A model generated the notes under the pieces. The model ran no database searches. It saw only the letters and a program-made list of their open reading frames with translations, and was not told where the DNA came from. This document shows, one piece after another, positions 28,263 to 36,305 of a stretch of 64,000 nucleotides of DNA (positions are counted from its first letter, which is position 1; the number at the start of each line of letters is the position of its first letter). Position numbers and translations under genes: made by a program. Origin of the DNA: an uncultured Chromatiaceae bacterium (GTDB taxonomy: Bacteria; Pseudomonadota; Gammaproteobacteria; Chromatiales; Chromatiaceae); assembly GCA_937923175.1 (NCBI GenBank), contig CALALB010000009.1:1-64000 (forward strand), given 5' to 3'.

Positions 28263-30092
28263 TTGGCCACAGATCAAGCGATATTGCCCCTTGAGAGTCT
28301 GGTTTTGTACAAGGTCAAACCAGCGCGTGTGATTGGGCTCGGCGATAAGATCGAGATTGAGCTCGAGGGTGGCGAGACCAAGCGTGTGCGACCTAAGGAT
28401 ATCGTCCTCCTGCATCCGGGGCCGGTGCATAGCCTCAGCGAGCTGGTACCGCTCGATGGCGAGTTGGATGCGGCCTGGGAATTGCTGGAAGGCAGCGAAA
28501 CGACCCTGCGCGATCTCGCCGAGCTCCTCTTCAACGACTATACACCGGCAAGCGCCTGGGCGACCTGGCAGCGGGTGGCGGAAGGTCTCGCCTTTGTCGG
28601 GACACCCGAATCCATCCAGGTACGCCCACGCGCTGTGGTCGAGCGTGAACAGGCCGAACGCGCCGCCAAGGTCTCTGCTGAACGCGCCTGGCGTGACTTT
28701 TTGGAACGCATGCAGCAGGCGCGCCTTTTGCCGGAGGATCAGGCGCGTCTGGTCGAGGTCGAGCGTCTGGCGCTGGGCTTAAGCGAACATAGCCGTATTC
28801 TTGAGGCGCTCGGCTATCCCGAGACGCCGGAAGGCGCCCATCGCACCCTGATCCAGGTTGGCTATTGGCCGGAACGCTACAATCCCTACCCTACCCGCTG
28901 TGGTGTCCCGCAGGCGGATCCTGAGCTGCCCCTCCCTGAACCAAGGGATGAGGATCGGCTGGATCTCACCGAGCTTGCCGCCTATGCCATCGACGATGAG
29001 GGCAATCAGGACCCAGATGATGCCATCAGTATCGAGGATGACCGCCTGTGGGTCCATGTCGCTGATGTCGCTGCCCTGGTGGGGCCAGATAGCCCAATCG
29101 AGCGCGAGGCCCGCACCCGCGGCGCCAATCTGTATCTGCCCGAAGGGGTGATCAATATGCTGCCAGCGGGGGTCACTGAACAGCTGGGGTTGGGTCTGCA
29201 ACCGATCTCGCCGGCCCTATCCTTTGCCATGCGCTGCGATCCGGCGGGCAATCTCCATGACATCGAGGTCCATCGTACCTGGGTGCGGGTGATCCGGTTA
29301 AGCTATGCCGAGGTTGAAACACGCCTGGATGAGACGCCTTTTGCGCAGATGCGCGTACTCACCGAGCGCTATCGGGCGCGGCGTTTTGCTATGGGTGCAG
29401 GCCAGCTCAATTTGCCTGAGGTGAGCGTGCGTCTGGATCAGGACGGCCGTATCCAGATCCGTCCTTTGCCCCCGCTTCTGAGCCGTGAGCTGGTCACCGA
29501 TGCCATGCTCATGGCCGGTGAGGCCGCAGCGCGTTTTTGTCTCGAGCGCGCCATCCCCATTCCCTTTGCTGTCCAGCCTCCGCCTGATGGCAATGAGCTG
29601 GGGACGGATCTCGCGAGCATGCATGCCAGACGACGCAACTTTAAGCCGACCCGGCTTGTGCTCGAACCCGACCGTCATGCAGGTCTAGGGCTTGATCTTT
29701 ATACCCGCGCCACCAGCCCCTTACGGCGTTATTCAGATCTGCTGGTCCATCAACAGATCCGCGCCTGGCTTACTGGAGGTCCGTTGCTCGCTCAAGCCCA
29801 GGTGGTGGAGCGTATCGGCGAGGCCGAGCTAGGTGCAGCCAATGCCCGCCGTTGCGAGCGGCTCGCCAACCAGCACTGGAAGCTGGTGTATCTCAAGGAA
29901 AATCCCAATTGGCGCGGTGAGGGTATCGTGGTGGATCTGGAGGAGCGCCGCGCCATCGTGCTGGTGCCTGCCTTAGCCCTGGAGGCACGGGTCCGCTTGC
30001 GCGAGGGCGCGGCGCTCAATCAGGTGGTCCGGCTTGCCGTCAACGAGGTTGATCTGCCTGAGCTAAACGTCAGCTTCCGCCCGCTTGGCTAA
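28263..30092 (+). CDS. RNB-domain 3'-5' exoribonuclease (RNase II-like)
   Basis: A 609-residue hydrolytic exonuclease. The RNB domain contains AYAIDDEGNQDPDDAISIED with the metal-binding Asp cluster, LWVHVADVAALV, and later ATSPLRRYSDLLVHQQI. The N-terminal region departs from E. coli RNase II/R cold-shock domains, and the C-terminal S1 domain appears reduced (GEGIVVDLEERRAIVLVPAL), so neither rnb nor rnr can be assigned safely. The start is a TTG at 28263 with GGAG ten bases upstream; no ATG fits the frame. Its 3' end overlaps the convergent M15-like gene by 30 bases. Confidence 0.87.
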   Translation: MATDQAILPLESLVLYKVKPARVIGLGDKIEIELEGGETKRVRPKDIVLLHPGPVHSLSELVPLDGELDAAWELLEGSETTLRDLAELLFNDYTPASAWATWQRVAEGLAFVGTPESIQVRPRAVVEREQAERAAKVSAERAWRDFLERMQQARLLPEDQARLVEVERLALGLSEHSRILEALGYPETPEGAHRTLIQVGYWPERYNPYPTRCGVPQADPELPLPEPRDEDRLDLTELAAYAIDDEGNQDPDDAISIEDDRLWVHVADVAALVGPDSPIEREARTRGANLYLPEGVINMLPAGVTEQLGLGLQPISPALSFAMRCDPAGNLHDIEVHRTWVRVIRLSYAEVETRLDETPFAQMRVLTERYRARRFAMGAGQLNLPEVSVRLDQDGRIQIRPLPPLLSRELVTDAMLMAGEAAARFCLERAIPIPFAVQPPPDGNELGTDLASMHARRRNFKPTRLVLEPDRHAGLGLDLYTRATSPLRRYSDLLVHQQIRAWLTGGPLLAQAQVVERIGEAELGAANARRCERLANQHWKLVYLKENPNWRGEGIVVDLEERRAIVLVPALALEARVRLREGAALNQVVRLAVNEVDLPELNVSFRPLG

Positions 30093-30647
30093 GGCCTGGA
30101 TCCCCCAGGCGCGGACCTCGCCGGTATCGAGATGCACAAAGTCTGAGCGCCGATAGTAGCCGACCCCACCGCGCCCAAGTTCCAACGCCGCCTCGCAGAG
30201 AAGACGGGTGGAGAGATCGGATAGGCGGACATCGACTGCCTGGCCGCGGATATGCAGGCTGTTTTTGGCCACTCCGCTTGAGGTTTTGCGCAAGCGGGCG
30301 TTGGTTTCGGGCGAACGATAGGCGCTGATGATTTCAAAACGGGCGTCTGGATCGCCCAGAGAGACCTTCAAGTCATAGAGCAGGTCGAACAGGCGGGGAT
30401 CGATCGTTCTGACCTCGCCGGTCCGATAGTCGCGAAAGAGATGATTGAGTCGCTGAAGCGCCGCCTGTTGGTAGATGTCGCCGATACGATAGGTGAGGGT
30501 GACAACCTCGTCGGTATGCAGATGGCGGAAGGACAGGATACGCGGACGCCCAAGGGGTGCCGAGGCGCGGCTGGTGAAGAACGGAAAGGCGGCAGCAGGC
30601 GTCGCGACAACAGACAGGATGGACCCTAGAAAATAACGTCGATTCAT
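30063..30647 (-). CDS. YcbK-like DUF882/M15-family exported protein
   Basis: A 194-residue protein of the DUF882/peptidase M15A family related to E. coli YcbK (MepK), a peptidoglycan endopeptidase that cuts 3-3 cross-links. An N-terminal Tat-like signal (MNRRYFLGSILSVVATPAAA) is followed by LSFRHLHTDEVVTLTY, the core FEIISAYRSPETNARLR, and the zinc motifs NSLHIRGQAVDVRL and DFVHLDTG. All presumed zinc ligands (HxxxxxxD, HxD-like HLD) are present. A strong G-rich ribosome-binding site precedes the ATG. It overlaps the RNB gene tail to tail. It could work with the L,D-transpeptidase at 22.8 kb. Confidence 0.88.
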   Translation of the reverse strand: MNRRYFLGSILSVVATPAAAFPFFTSRASAPLGRPRILSFRHLHTDEVVTLTYRIGDIYQQAALQRLNHLFRDYRTGEVRTIDPRLFDLLYDLKVSLGDPDARFEIISAYRSPETNARLRKTSSGVAKNSLHIRGQAVDVRLSDLSTRLLCEAALELGRGGVGYYRRSDFVHLDTGEVRAWGIQALAKRAEADV

Positions 30648-30660
30648 GTTCCCCCCGGTA

Positions 30661-30900
30661 CATTATGACGTTAATCACGGTTGCGCGCCTGATTATAATG
30701 ATCTAAACCGCTCAGGCAAATAAAAAATTTCAGCAATATCATATTTGTTTGTTTCTAAAGTACGACACTAATAACCAATCATAAATGTTGAGATTATAAG
30801 AGAGAAATCTGGGAGGAGTCATTCATGGTTTGCTGATTGTCAGTGCGGTTTTTGCCAAAGAATGGCATGAACAATGGGGAGCGATTCCAAATCTGGGGAT
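30661..30900 (+). other. AT-rich spacer with a strong ribosome-binding site and three-codon frame
   Basis: The stretch around 30700-30810 is visibly AT-rich against a GC-rich background. TTAATC and TATAAT (30694-30699) are 17 bases apart, a possible promoter. GGGAGGAG (30811-30818) is followed at ideal distance by ATG GTT TGC TGA (30825-30836). No longer gene is recognisable, so this may be a leader or a decayed start. Confidence 0.4.
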
Positions 30901-30963
30901 GATTTCGCGATTTAGATGGTCTATGCTTTCCGAGGACTGTCACCCCTCGGAGGATCACTGCGG

Positions 30964-31662
30964 ATGGATGAGACAATGCGCCTTACCTGGTTGCTCAGCG
31001 CCCTGGCGCTCTTCGTCCCAGGGCTACTCAGGGCCGATATCTATAAGTACGTCGATGCCTCAGGACAGGTCTATTTCACCGATACACCGCTCCAGGGCAA
31101 TCGCTATCGGCTCGAATGGCAACGCGAGGCCAGCAAAATAGCCCCCGCCTCTTTAGGCGCGGTGCGCCCGCAGACCGGGATCATTGCTCAGGGGCGGGTC
31201 CTGACGAGCCGACCGATAGAACCGCTGCCCCAATCCCAGGCCGAGCGGCGAGCGCTCTATCATCCCCTGATCCTGGCCAACGCCCGACGCTATGGTCTAT
31301 CGCCAGGACTGCTCCATGCCATCATCCGCGCCGAGTCGGCCTACAATCCTCAGGCCGTTTCGCCCAAAGGCGCCCACGGGCTGATGCAGCTGATGCCTAT
31401 GACCTCAGCCCGCTACGGGGTGCGCGATCCCTTTGATCCGGCCGAGAATATCCGCGGCGGCGCGGCCTATCTGCGCGATCTGCTCGATCTCTTCGACCAG
31501 GATGTCAAACTAGCGCTGGCCGGCTATAACGCCGGTGAGGGGGCCGTGCTCAAATATGGGCGCCAGATCCCACCCTATGATGAGACCCAGGAGTATATCC
31601 GCCGGGTATTACGTTTTTACCTGGACGAACGCCCCGCCAGCCTCGTCTTGACGGCGCGCTAG
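30964..31662 (+). CDS. Lytic transglycosylase with N-terminal DUF4124 domain
   Basis: A 232-residue secreted SLT-family enzyme. A signal peptide (LTWLLSALALFVPGLLRA) leads into DUF4124 (DIYKYVDASGQVYFTDTPL), then the SLT domain with catalytic Glu in IIRAESAYNPQAVSPKGAHG, LMQLMPMTSARYGV and LALAGYNAGEGAV. The start at 30964 has GGAGG ten bases upstream; the ATG four codons later is possible. It would cleave glycan strands in the periplasm. Third cell-wall lytic enzyme in this part of the window after MltD and the M15-like protein. Confidence 0.93.
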   Translation: MDETMRLTWLLSALALFVPGLLRADIYKYVDASGQVYFTDTPLQGNRYRLEWQREASKIAPASLGAVRPQTGIIAQGRVLTSRPIEPLPQSQAERRALYHPLILANARRYGLSPGLLHAIIRAESAYNPQAVSPKGAHGLMQLMPMTSARYGVRDPFDPAENIRGGAAYLRDLLDLFDQDVKLALAGYNAGEGAVLKYGRQIPPYDETQEYIRRVLRFYLDERPASLVLTAR

Positions 31663-31665
31663 AGG

Positions 31666-31884
31666 CTAGTCCTCGCCAATGACCCGGGGATCGCGCGGGG
31701 TTGAGAGCAGATGCTCGGCCTCGCCCTGCTGACGAGCAAAGATCAGCCGATACTCAACCCCTGTCCCTGGCGGTTCATTACGCCGGCGCTCGCGCACGAT
31801 CTCGCGGGCGCGCTGATAGTGCTCGACCGTATCGAGATGCTCGAGCTGGCATGGCGGGGTGATCTTGTAAACGAAATATGGCAT
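31666..31884 (-). CDS. Conserved hypothetical small protein
   Basis: A 72-residue protein beginning MPYFVYKITPPCQLEHLDTV, rich in charged helix (YQRAREIVRERRRN), ending STPRDPRVIGED. The composition is protein-like and the frame ends four bases from the convergent lytic transglycosylase. The pattern is familiar from gammaproteobacterial sulfur oxidisers, but no function is known. It is followed upstream by the pentapeptide-repeat gene, also on the minus strand. Confidence 0.65.
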   Translation of the reverse strand: MPYFVYKITPPCQLEHLDTVEHYQRAREIVRERRRNEPPGTGVEYRLIFARQQGEAEHLLSTPRDPRVIGED

Positions 31885-31941
31885 TGCGTGCGTGTCTCTC
31901 GGCTCTGGGTTGGAAGATTGACCAGGTTGTTCGCCGGTTAT

Positions 31942-32796
31942 TCAGCGGAGGTTACGTTTATAGCTGGGAACCTCGGCGTTGCGCGCCTTAGAGATATTGG
32001 CAAACTCTAGGGTGACGCTCGCCAGTTCAACCCCTTTAAAGTCGGTATTGGTGAGATTGGCGCGATGCAGGATCGAGCCACCGAGGGTGGCATTGCTCAG
32101 GTCCGCATCGGTCAGATTGGCCTGGCGGAAGTTGGCATCCTGTGCAAGGATCCTGCATAGGCGCGCCCCGGTGAGGTTGGCAGCCTCCAGATTGGCCAGG
32201 TTCAGCACGGTAAAGCCGTCCGCGGTGGTGCTGGTGAGATCGGCCTGGCTCAGATTGGCGCGAACCAGGTTGGCGTCATTGAGATGCGAATCGCGCAGAT
32301 CCGCGCCGGTCAGATTGGCCTCGCGCAGATTGGCCTGGATGAACAGCACCTTGATTGCCTTGATGTGGCTAAGATCGCTGCCATAGAGGTCGGTACGGCG
32401 CAAATCGGCATAGCTGAGATCGGCACCGCGCAGATTGGCATAGCGTACCTCGACCCCGCGTAGATCTGCCCGCACCAAACGGGCATTGGCGAGATTGGCA
32501 TGATTGAGCATGGCGGCATGGGCGCGCTGCTCGGCCCCCAGACGTGCCCGGCTCAGATCAGCATTGCTGAGGTCGGCGGCGCGCAATTGGGCACCGACCA
32601 GCAATGCCTCGGCGAGAAGGGCACCGCTCAAACAGGCCCCATCCAGATCGCTGCCAGACAGATTGGCCCAACGTAGATCCAGACCGCTGAGATCGGCGCC
32701 GCTGAGTTGCATCTCCCGCAGATCGGCACCCACCAGCGAATCAGCATCGACGCGCTCCAGGACGGCGCCGGTTGTGCGATGCTTGATCTCGATCAT
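31942..32796 (-). CDS. Pentapeptide-repeat protein
   Basis: A 284-residue protein built almost wholly of A(D/N)LxX pentapeptide repeats (for example ANLRGADLSYADLRRTDL and ANLTDADLSNATL), which fold into a right-handed quadrilateral beta-helix. Two breaks interrupt the register, near residues 90 and 195. No signal peptide or membrane segment is evident, so it is likely cytoplasmic. Some such proteins mimic DNA and protect gyrase (Qnr, MfpA), but nothing here establishes that role. GGAGGAG lies just before the ATG. Confidence 0.92.
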   Translation of the reverse strand: MIEIKHRTTGAVLERVDADSLVGADLREMQLSGADLSGLDLRWANLSGSDLDGACLSGALLAEALLVGAQLRAADLSNADLSRARLGAEQRAHAAMLNHANLANARLVRADLRGVEVRYANLRGADLSYADLRRTDLYGSDLSHIKAIKVLFIQANLREANLTGADLRDSHLNDANLVRANLSQADLTSTTADGFTVLNLANLEAANLTGARLCRILAQDANFRQANLTDADLSNATLGGSILHRANLTNTDFKGVELASVTLEFANISKARNAEVPSYKRNLR

Positions 32797-32871
32797 GCCA
32801 GACTCCTCCAGGGGTGTGATGATTTTGAAAAATCAAGAAATCTAGCTAGATCCATCTATCCGAACTATAGC

Positions 32872-33924
32872 ATGGTGATCTGCTTCAATGACTTAGCCAG
32901 CCAGCTCGCCAGAGGCCTGGCGCCCGTTTATCTGGTCTGGGGCGAGGAACCCTGGCAGTTTCACGAGGCTGCGCGCATGGTGCGCGCAGCAGCGTGCCAT
33001 GCCGGTTTTGCTGAACGCGAGGTTTTGGACACGGCAGAGCAGTTTCAATGGGGCCAGTTGAGTGCTGCAGCAAACAGTCTGTCGCTCTTTGCGGCGCGCC
33101 GGCTGATCGAGCTGCGCCTGACCACCAGCCGGATCGATGCGGCCGGGGCAAACGCCATTTGCGCCTATTGTGAACGTCTTCCAGCCGATACGCTGCTCCT
33201 GATCCTGGCCCCCGGTTTGGAACGCCAGGTCCTGCAATCCAACTGGGCCAGGCGCATCGAGACCATCGGGGTGGTCGTCCAGGTCTGGCCGCTGAAGGGT
33301 GTAGCCCTTGAGCAGTGGCTCAGTCGAGGTTTAAAGGAAGGCGGATTTCAGCCTGGGCCGGGGGTTGTTGAGTTCTTAGCCGAACACTGTGAGGGCAATC
33401 TCCTTGCCGCGGCCCAAGAGATCGCCAAGCTGCGTCTGCTGAGAGACCCAGGGTTTTTGAGGCTCGATGATCTCTTGGGACAGATCGCCGACAGCAGCCG
33501 CTTTGATCCCTTTGCCTTGACGGAGGCAGCACTCAGGGGAGACCGGGCGCGTACCTTTCATATCCTGGAGGTCCTGCGCGCCGAGGGTACAGCTGAGGCC
33601 ATCATCCTCTGGGCGCTCGCCCGTGAGCTGCGCATGCTCGCAGCGGTCCGCCAGGCCCAGGCGCAGCGCCTGCCGCTGGAACAGGTATGGGAGGCGCACC
33701 GGGTCCCGCGGATGCGCCAGCCGCTCATCCTCGAGGCCCTTAAACGTCTGACCCTTGAACACCTCCAGGAACTCCTGCGCCAATGCGCCTGCGCCGATCG
33801 GGTGATTAAAGGGGTCAGTCCCGGCGACCCCTGGCATCGGCTTGCGGCGATCGCAGATGCCTTAAGCGGCGGTCCGCTGTGGGGGGTGGTTACCAATCCT
33901 GACCCTATCTCCACCGGCTGTTAA
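32872..33924 (+). CDS. holA: DNA polymerase III delta subunit
   Basis: A 350-residue clamp-loader subunit that opens the beta sliding clamp. It shows the HolA pattern: LAPVYLVWGEEPWQFHEAARMVR, a Rossmann-like core with LSLFAARRLIELRL and PADTLLLILAP, then the helical domain with LAEHCEGNLLAAAQEIAKL and the C-terminal collar region. The ATG at 32872 lacks a good ribosome-binding site; a GTG follows at once. In many gammaproteobacteria holA follows leuS-lptE, but here that pair is 17 kb away. Confidence 0.92.
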   Translation: MVICFNDLASQLARGLAPVYLVWGEEPWQFHEAARMVRAAACHAGFAEREVLDTAEQFQWGQLSAAANSLSLFAARRLIELRLTTSRIDAAGANAICAYCERLPADTLLLILAPGLERQVLQSNWARRIETIGVVVQVWPLKGVALEQWLSRGLKEGGFQPGPGVVEFLAEHCEGNLLAAAQEIAKLRLLRDPGFLRLDDLLGQIADSSRFDPFALTEAALRGDRARTFHILEVLRAEGTAEAIILWALARELRMLAAVRQAQAQRLPLEQVWEAHRVPRMRQPLILEALKRLTLEHLQELLRQCACADRVIKGVSPGDPWHRLAAIADALSGGPLWGVVTNPDPISTGC

Positions 33925-33951
33925 AAACCGGCGGGATAGACGGGCCGCCGG
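33923..33951 (-). terminator. Rho-independent terminator of the DegQ gene
   Basis: On the minus strand CCGGCGG pairs with CCGCCGG across a ten-base loop and is followed by five T. It lies about 20 bases past the stop of the protease gene and touches the convergent holA stop. Confidence 0.75.
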
Positions 33952-33971
33952 CCGAGGGATGGCCAATCTGA

Positions 33972-35420
33972 CTAGCGGCGCGACAGGATAATCAACTGAT
34001 CGCCACGCTGGATATGCAGGCTATAAAGCCCTTTGGAGGCACGCAGGATGGCACCGATGTCGCGCAGCCTGCCAAGGCGCTGACCATTGATTTGGAGCAG
34101 GCGGTCGCCCTCGCGCAGTCCAGCCTGCCAGGCGGGACTGTCGCGTTCGACGGTTCCGACCGGAACACCCGGCACCCCTGAGCTGGTATCGAGTTCACCG
34201 AGCAAGGCGCCCGCAAGCTCAGGCGCAATCCGCTCGCCCGGGACATAGTTGCGATAAGGATCGGCAACCCGGGCAGCGAGACGCTTGGGCCGGCCATCGC
34301 GCAGGATATCCAGGGCAATCGACTCGCCGACCCGCAGCAAACCGAATTGATTGCGCAGATCCGCAGCCCCGCGCACCGGTTTATCGTTGAGCCTTAGGAT
34401 CACATCCCCGGGACGTACGCCGGCCTCCTCGGCCGCCGAGCCCGGTTGCACCGTGGTCACCAGGGCCCCTTCGGCATGGGTAAGATTCAGGGCGCTGGCG
34501 AGATCCTCGGTCAGATCCTGCACCGCGATCCCAAGCAACCCGCGCCGCACCGTCCCATGCTGGACGAGCTGTTCCATGATGGCGCGTGCCATATTTGCCG
34601 GGATGGCAAAACCGATGCCGATATTGCCGCCCCCTGGGGCGAGGATCGCGGTATTCATGCCGACCAGTTCGCCCTTGAGGTTGACCAGAGGTCCACCTGA
34701 ATTACCCGGGTTGATCGAGGCATCGGTTTGGATGAAGTTCTCATAGCCTTCGATACCCAATCCAGTGCGCCCTAAACCGCTGACGATCCCAGAGGTGACG
34801 GTCTGACGTAGACCGAATGGATTGCCGATTGCGACCACAAAATCGCCAACCCGCAGCTGATCGGAATCGGCGAAGGTCAAATCGGTCAGGTTATCAGCTG
34901 GGATCCTTAAGACCGCCACATCGGTCTCGGGGTCGCCACCGATCAACCGCGCCTCCAGGACCCGCCCATCATGGAGGGTGACCCGGATCTCGTCGGCCTT
35001 GGCGATGACATGATGATTGGTCAGGACCAGACCGCGTTTGGCATCGACGATGATCCCCGAGCCCAGGCTGCTGCGCTGTTGGCGTTGATTGGGGATATCA
35101 AAGAAATGCCGAAAGAAGGGATCGCGCAGCAGAGGGTGTTCCGTGGCCTCGATACGGGTTATGGTTGAAATATTGACCACCGCGGGCATCACCCGTTCGA
35201 GCATCGGGGCGAGGCTCGGCAGGGCCTGACCCTCGACGCTGGGCGGCAGCGCCGCCCAGCCTACCATCGTCCATAACAGGGCAAGCAATCCAGGGATCAG
35301 GCCCAAATAGGCAAGGATCTGACCAGCTCCCCACCCTCGGCAAAACCAGCGGGATCTCGTATCTAGAGCAGGGGACGCCTGAAGGGGGCGGTGAGCCGCT
35401 TGGATCTGTTTTGGCATCAT
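33972..35420 (-). CDS. degQ: DegP/DegQ-type periplasmic serine endoprotease
   Basis: A 482-residue HtrA protease that degrades misfolded envelope proteins. An N-terminal hydrophobic segment (YLGLIPGLLALLWTMVGWAA) serves as signal or anchor. The trypsin-like domain has His in LVLTNHHVIAKADEI, Asp in GGDPETDVAVLRI and Ser in NPGNSGGPLVNLKGE. Two PDZ domains follow (GSAAEEAGVRPGDVILRLN and DSPAWQAGLREGDRLLQING). The short Q-loop and overall length favour DegQ over DegP. The leader before the hydrophobic stretch is long (about 35 residues), so an inner-membrane anchored DegS-like state cannot be excluded, but DegS has one PDZ. Confidence 0.9.
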   Translation of the reverse strand: MMPKQIQAAHRPLQASPALDTRSRWFCRGWGAGQILAYLGLIPGLLALLWTMVGWAALPPSVEGQALPSLAPMLERVMPAVVNISTITRIEATEHPLLRDPFFRHFFDIPNQRQQRSSLGSGIIVDAKRGLVLTNHHVIAKADEIRVTLHDGRVLEARLIGGDPETDVAVLRIPADNLTDLTFADSDQLRVGDFVVAIGNPFGLRQTVTSGIVSGLGRTGLGIEGYENFIQTDASINPGNSGGPLVNLKGELVGMNTAILAPGGGNIGIGFAIPANMARAIMEQLVQHGTVRRGLLGIAVQDLTEDLASALNLTHAEGALVTTVQPGSAAEEAGVRPGDVILRLNDKPVRGAADLRNQFGLLRVGESIALDILRDGRPKRLAARVADPYRNYVPGERIAPELAGALLGELDTSSGVPGVPVGTVERDSPAWQAGLREGDRLLQINGQRLGRLRDIGAILRASKGLYSLHIQRGDQLIILSRR

Positions 35421-35537
35421 GGCAATTCCATTGGCTTTTGTGGATTTGGGCCAAGGCTAACCAGCCTTCATCGGCCCGCGCAAGATTTTGCCTGAGGATG
35501 CACCAAGGTTCCCAGCCGATCGATGCCAAAGCTGGGG

Positions 35538-36200
35538 TTATCTATCCTGGCGCAAGCGGTCGCTTAGGTTGTTTAGATCCGCAGGCGTATTGAGATTGGC
35601 AAAGGCAGCGGCCTGGTCGGTGCAATCGGCCAGGGCCAAGGAATGGCACCTAAACCAATCCTCCGCGCGCCGTCCGCCCTGTTCCAGATACTCGGCAAGA
35701 TCATCGGCGAGCATTACTGGCAACAGGGCATGGAGCCATTGAATCCGCTGGCCGTCATGGACCAGGGCCAGATCGCCCCCCTGTTCGGCCAAGGCCTTGG
35801 TGAGGCGGACCGCCAGATCCGGCGGTAAACAGGGCGCATCACAGGGTACAACCAGGACCCAAGGGGTTAGGGCAGCGCGCAGGCCAGCAAGGATACCGGC
35901 CAAGGGACCTGGATGTTCGGGTAGAGGATCGGTCACAACCGGATAACCCAGGGATCGATAGCGATCCAGGTTGCGATTGGCGCTGATGAGGATGGCGCCT
36001 GTCTGGGGTTCAAGCGCGGCAAGCGTCCAGGCAATGAGGGGGTGGCCGCCGATCTCCAGGAGGCCCTTGTCGATCCCGCCCAGACGCCTGCCCCGCCCGC
36101 CGGCAAGGATCAGGGCAGTCAGCTGCTCGATGGTCGGCTGAATTCTGCCAGCCTTGGCTAATAGGGGATGAGTTGGGTCGGCGGAATGGCTCGGTTGCAT
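35538..36200 (-). CDS. mobA: Molybdenum cofactor guanylyltransferase MobA
   Basis: A 220-residue enzyme that attaches GMP to Mo-molybdopterin, making the Mo-MGD later assembled into bis-MGD. Motifs: the nucleotide loop LILAGGRGRRLGGIDKGLLE, then VTDPLPEHPGPLAGILAGL and VVPCDAPCLPP. The length fits, apart from a ~25-residue N-terminal lead that may be over-called. Bis-MGD is needed by both molybdoenzymes in this window (soeA and sreA), so the location about 2 kb upstream of the Sre-like operon is meaningful, although mobA is on the opposite strand. Confidence 0.93.
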   Translation of the reverse strand: MQPSHSADPTHPLLAKAGRIQPTIEQLTALILAGGRGRRLGGIDKGLLEIGGHPLIAWTLAALEPQTGAILISANRNLDRYRSLGYPVVTDPLPEHPGPLAGILAGLRAALTPWVLVVPCDAPCLPPDLAVRLTKALAEQGGDLALVHDGQRIQWLHALLPVMLADDLAEYLEQGGRRAEDWFRCHSLALADCTDQAAAFANLNTPADLNNLSDRLRQDR

Positions 36201-36305
36201 CGGTGATGTCTCGAAACGGCGAGCTGCCTGATTGTGGCTGGACTCATCTTGGCTCAGGGGTGCTGATCCGCTAGCATGCCGGATAATCGGCTGGGCTCGC
36301 TTCGT

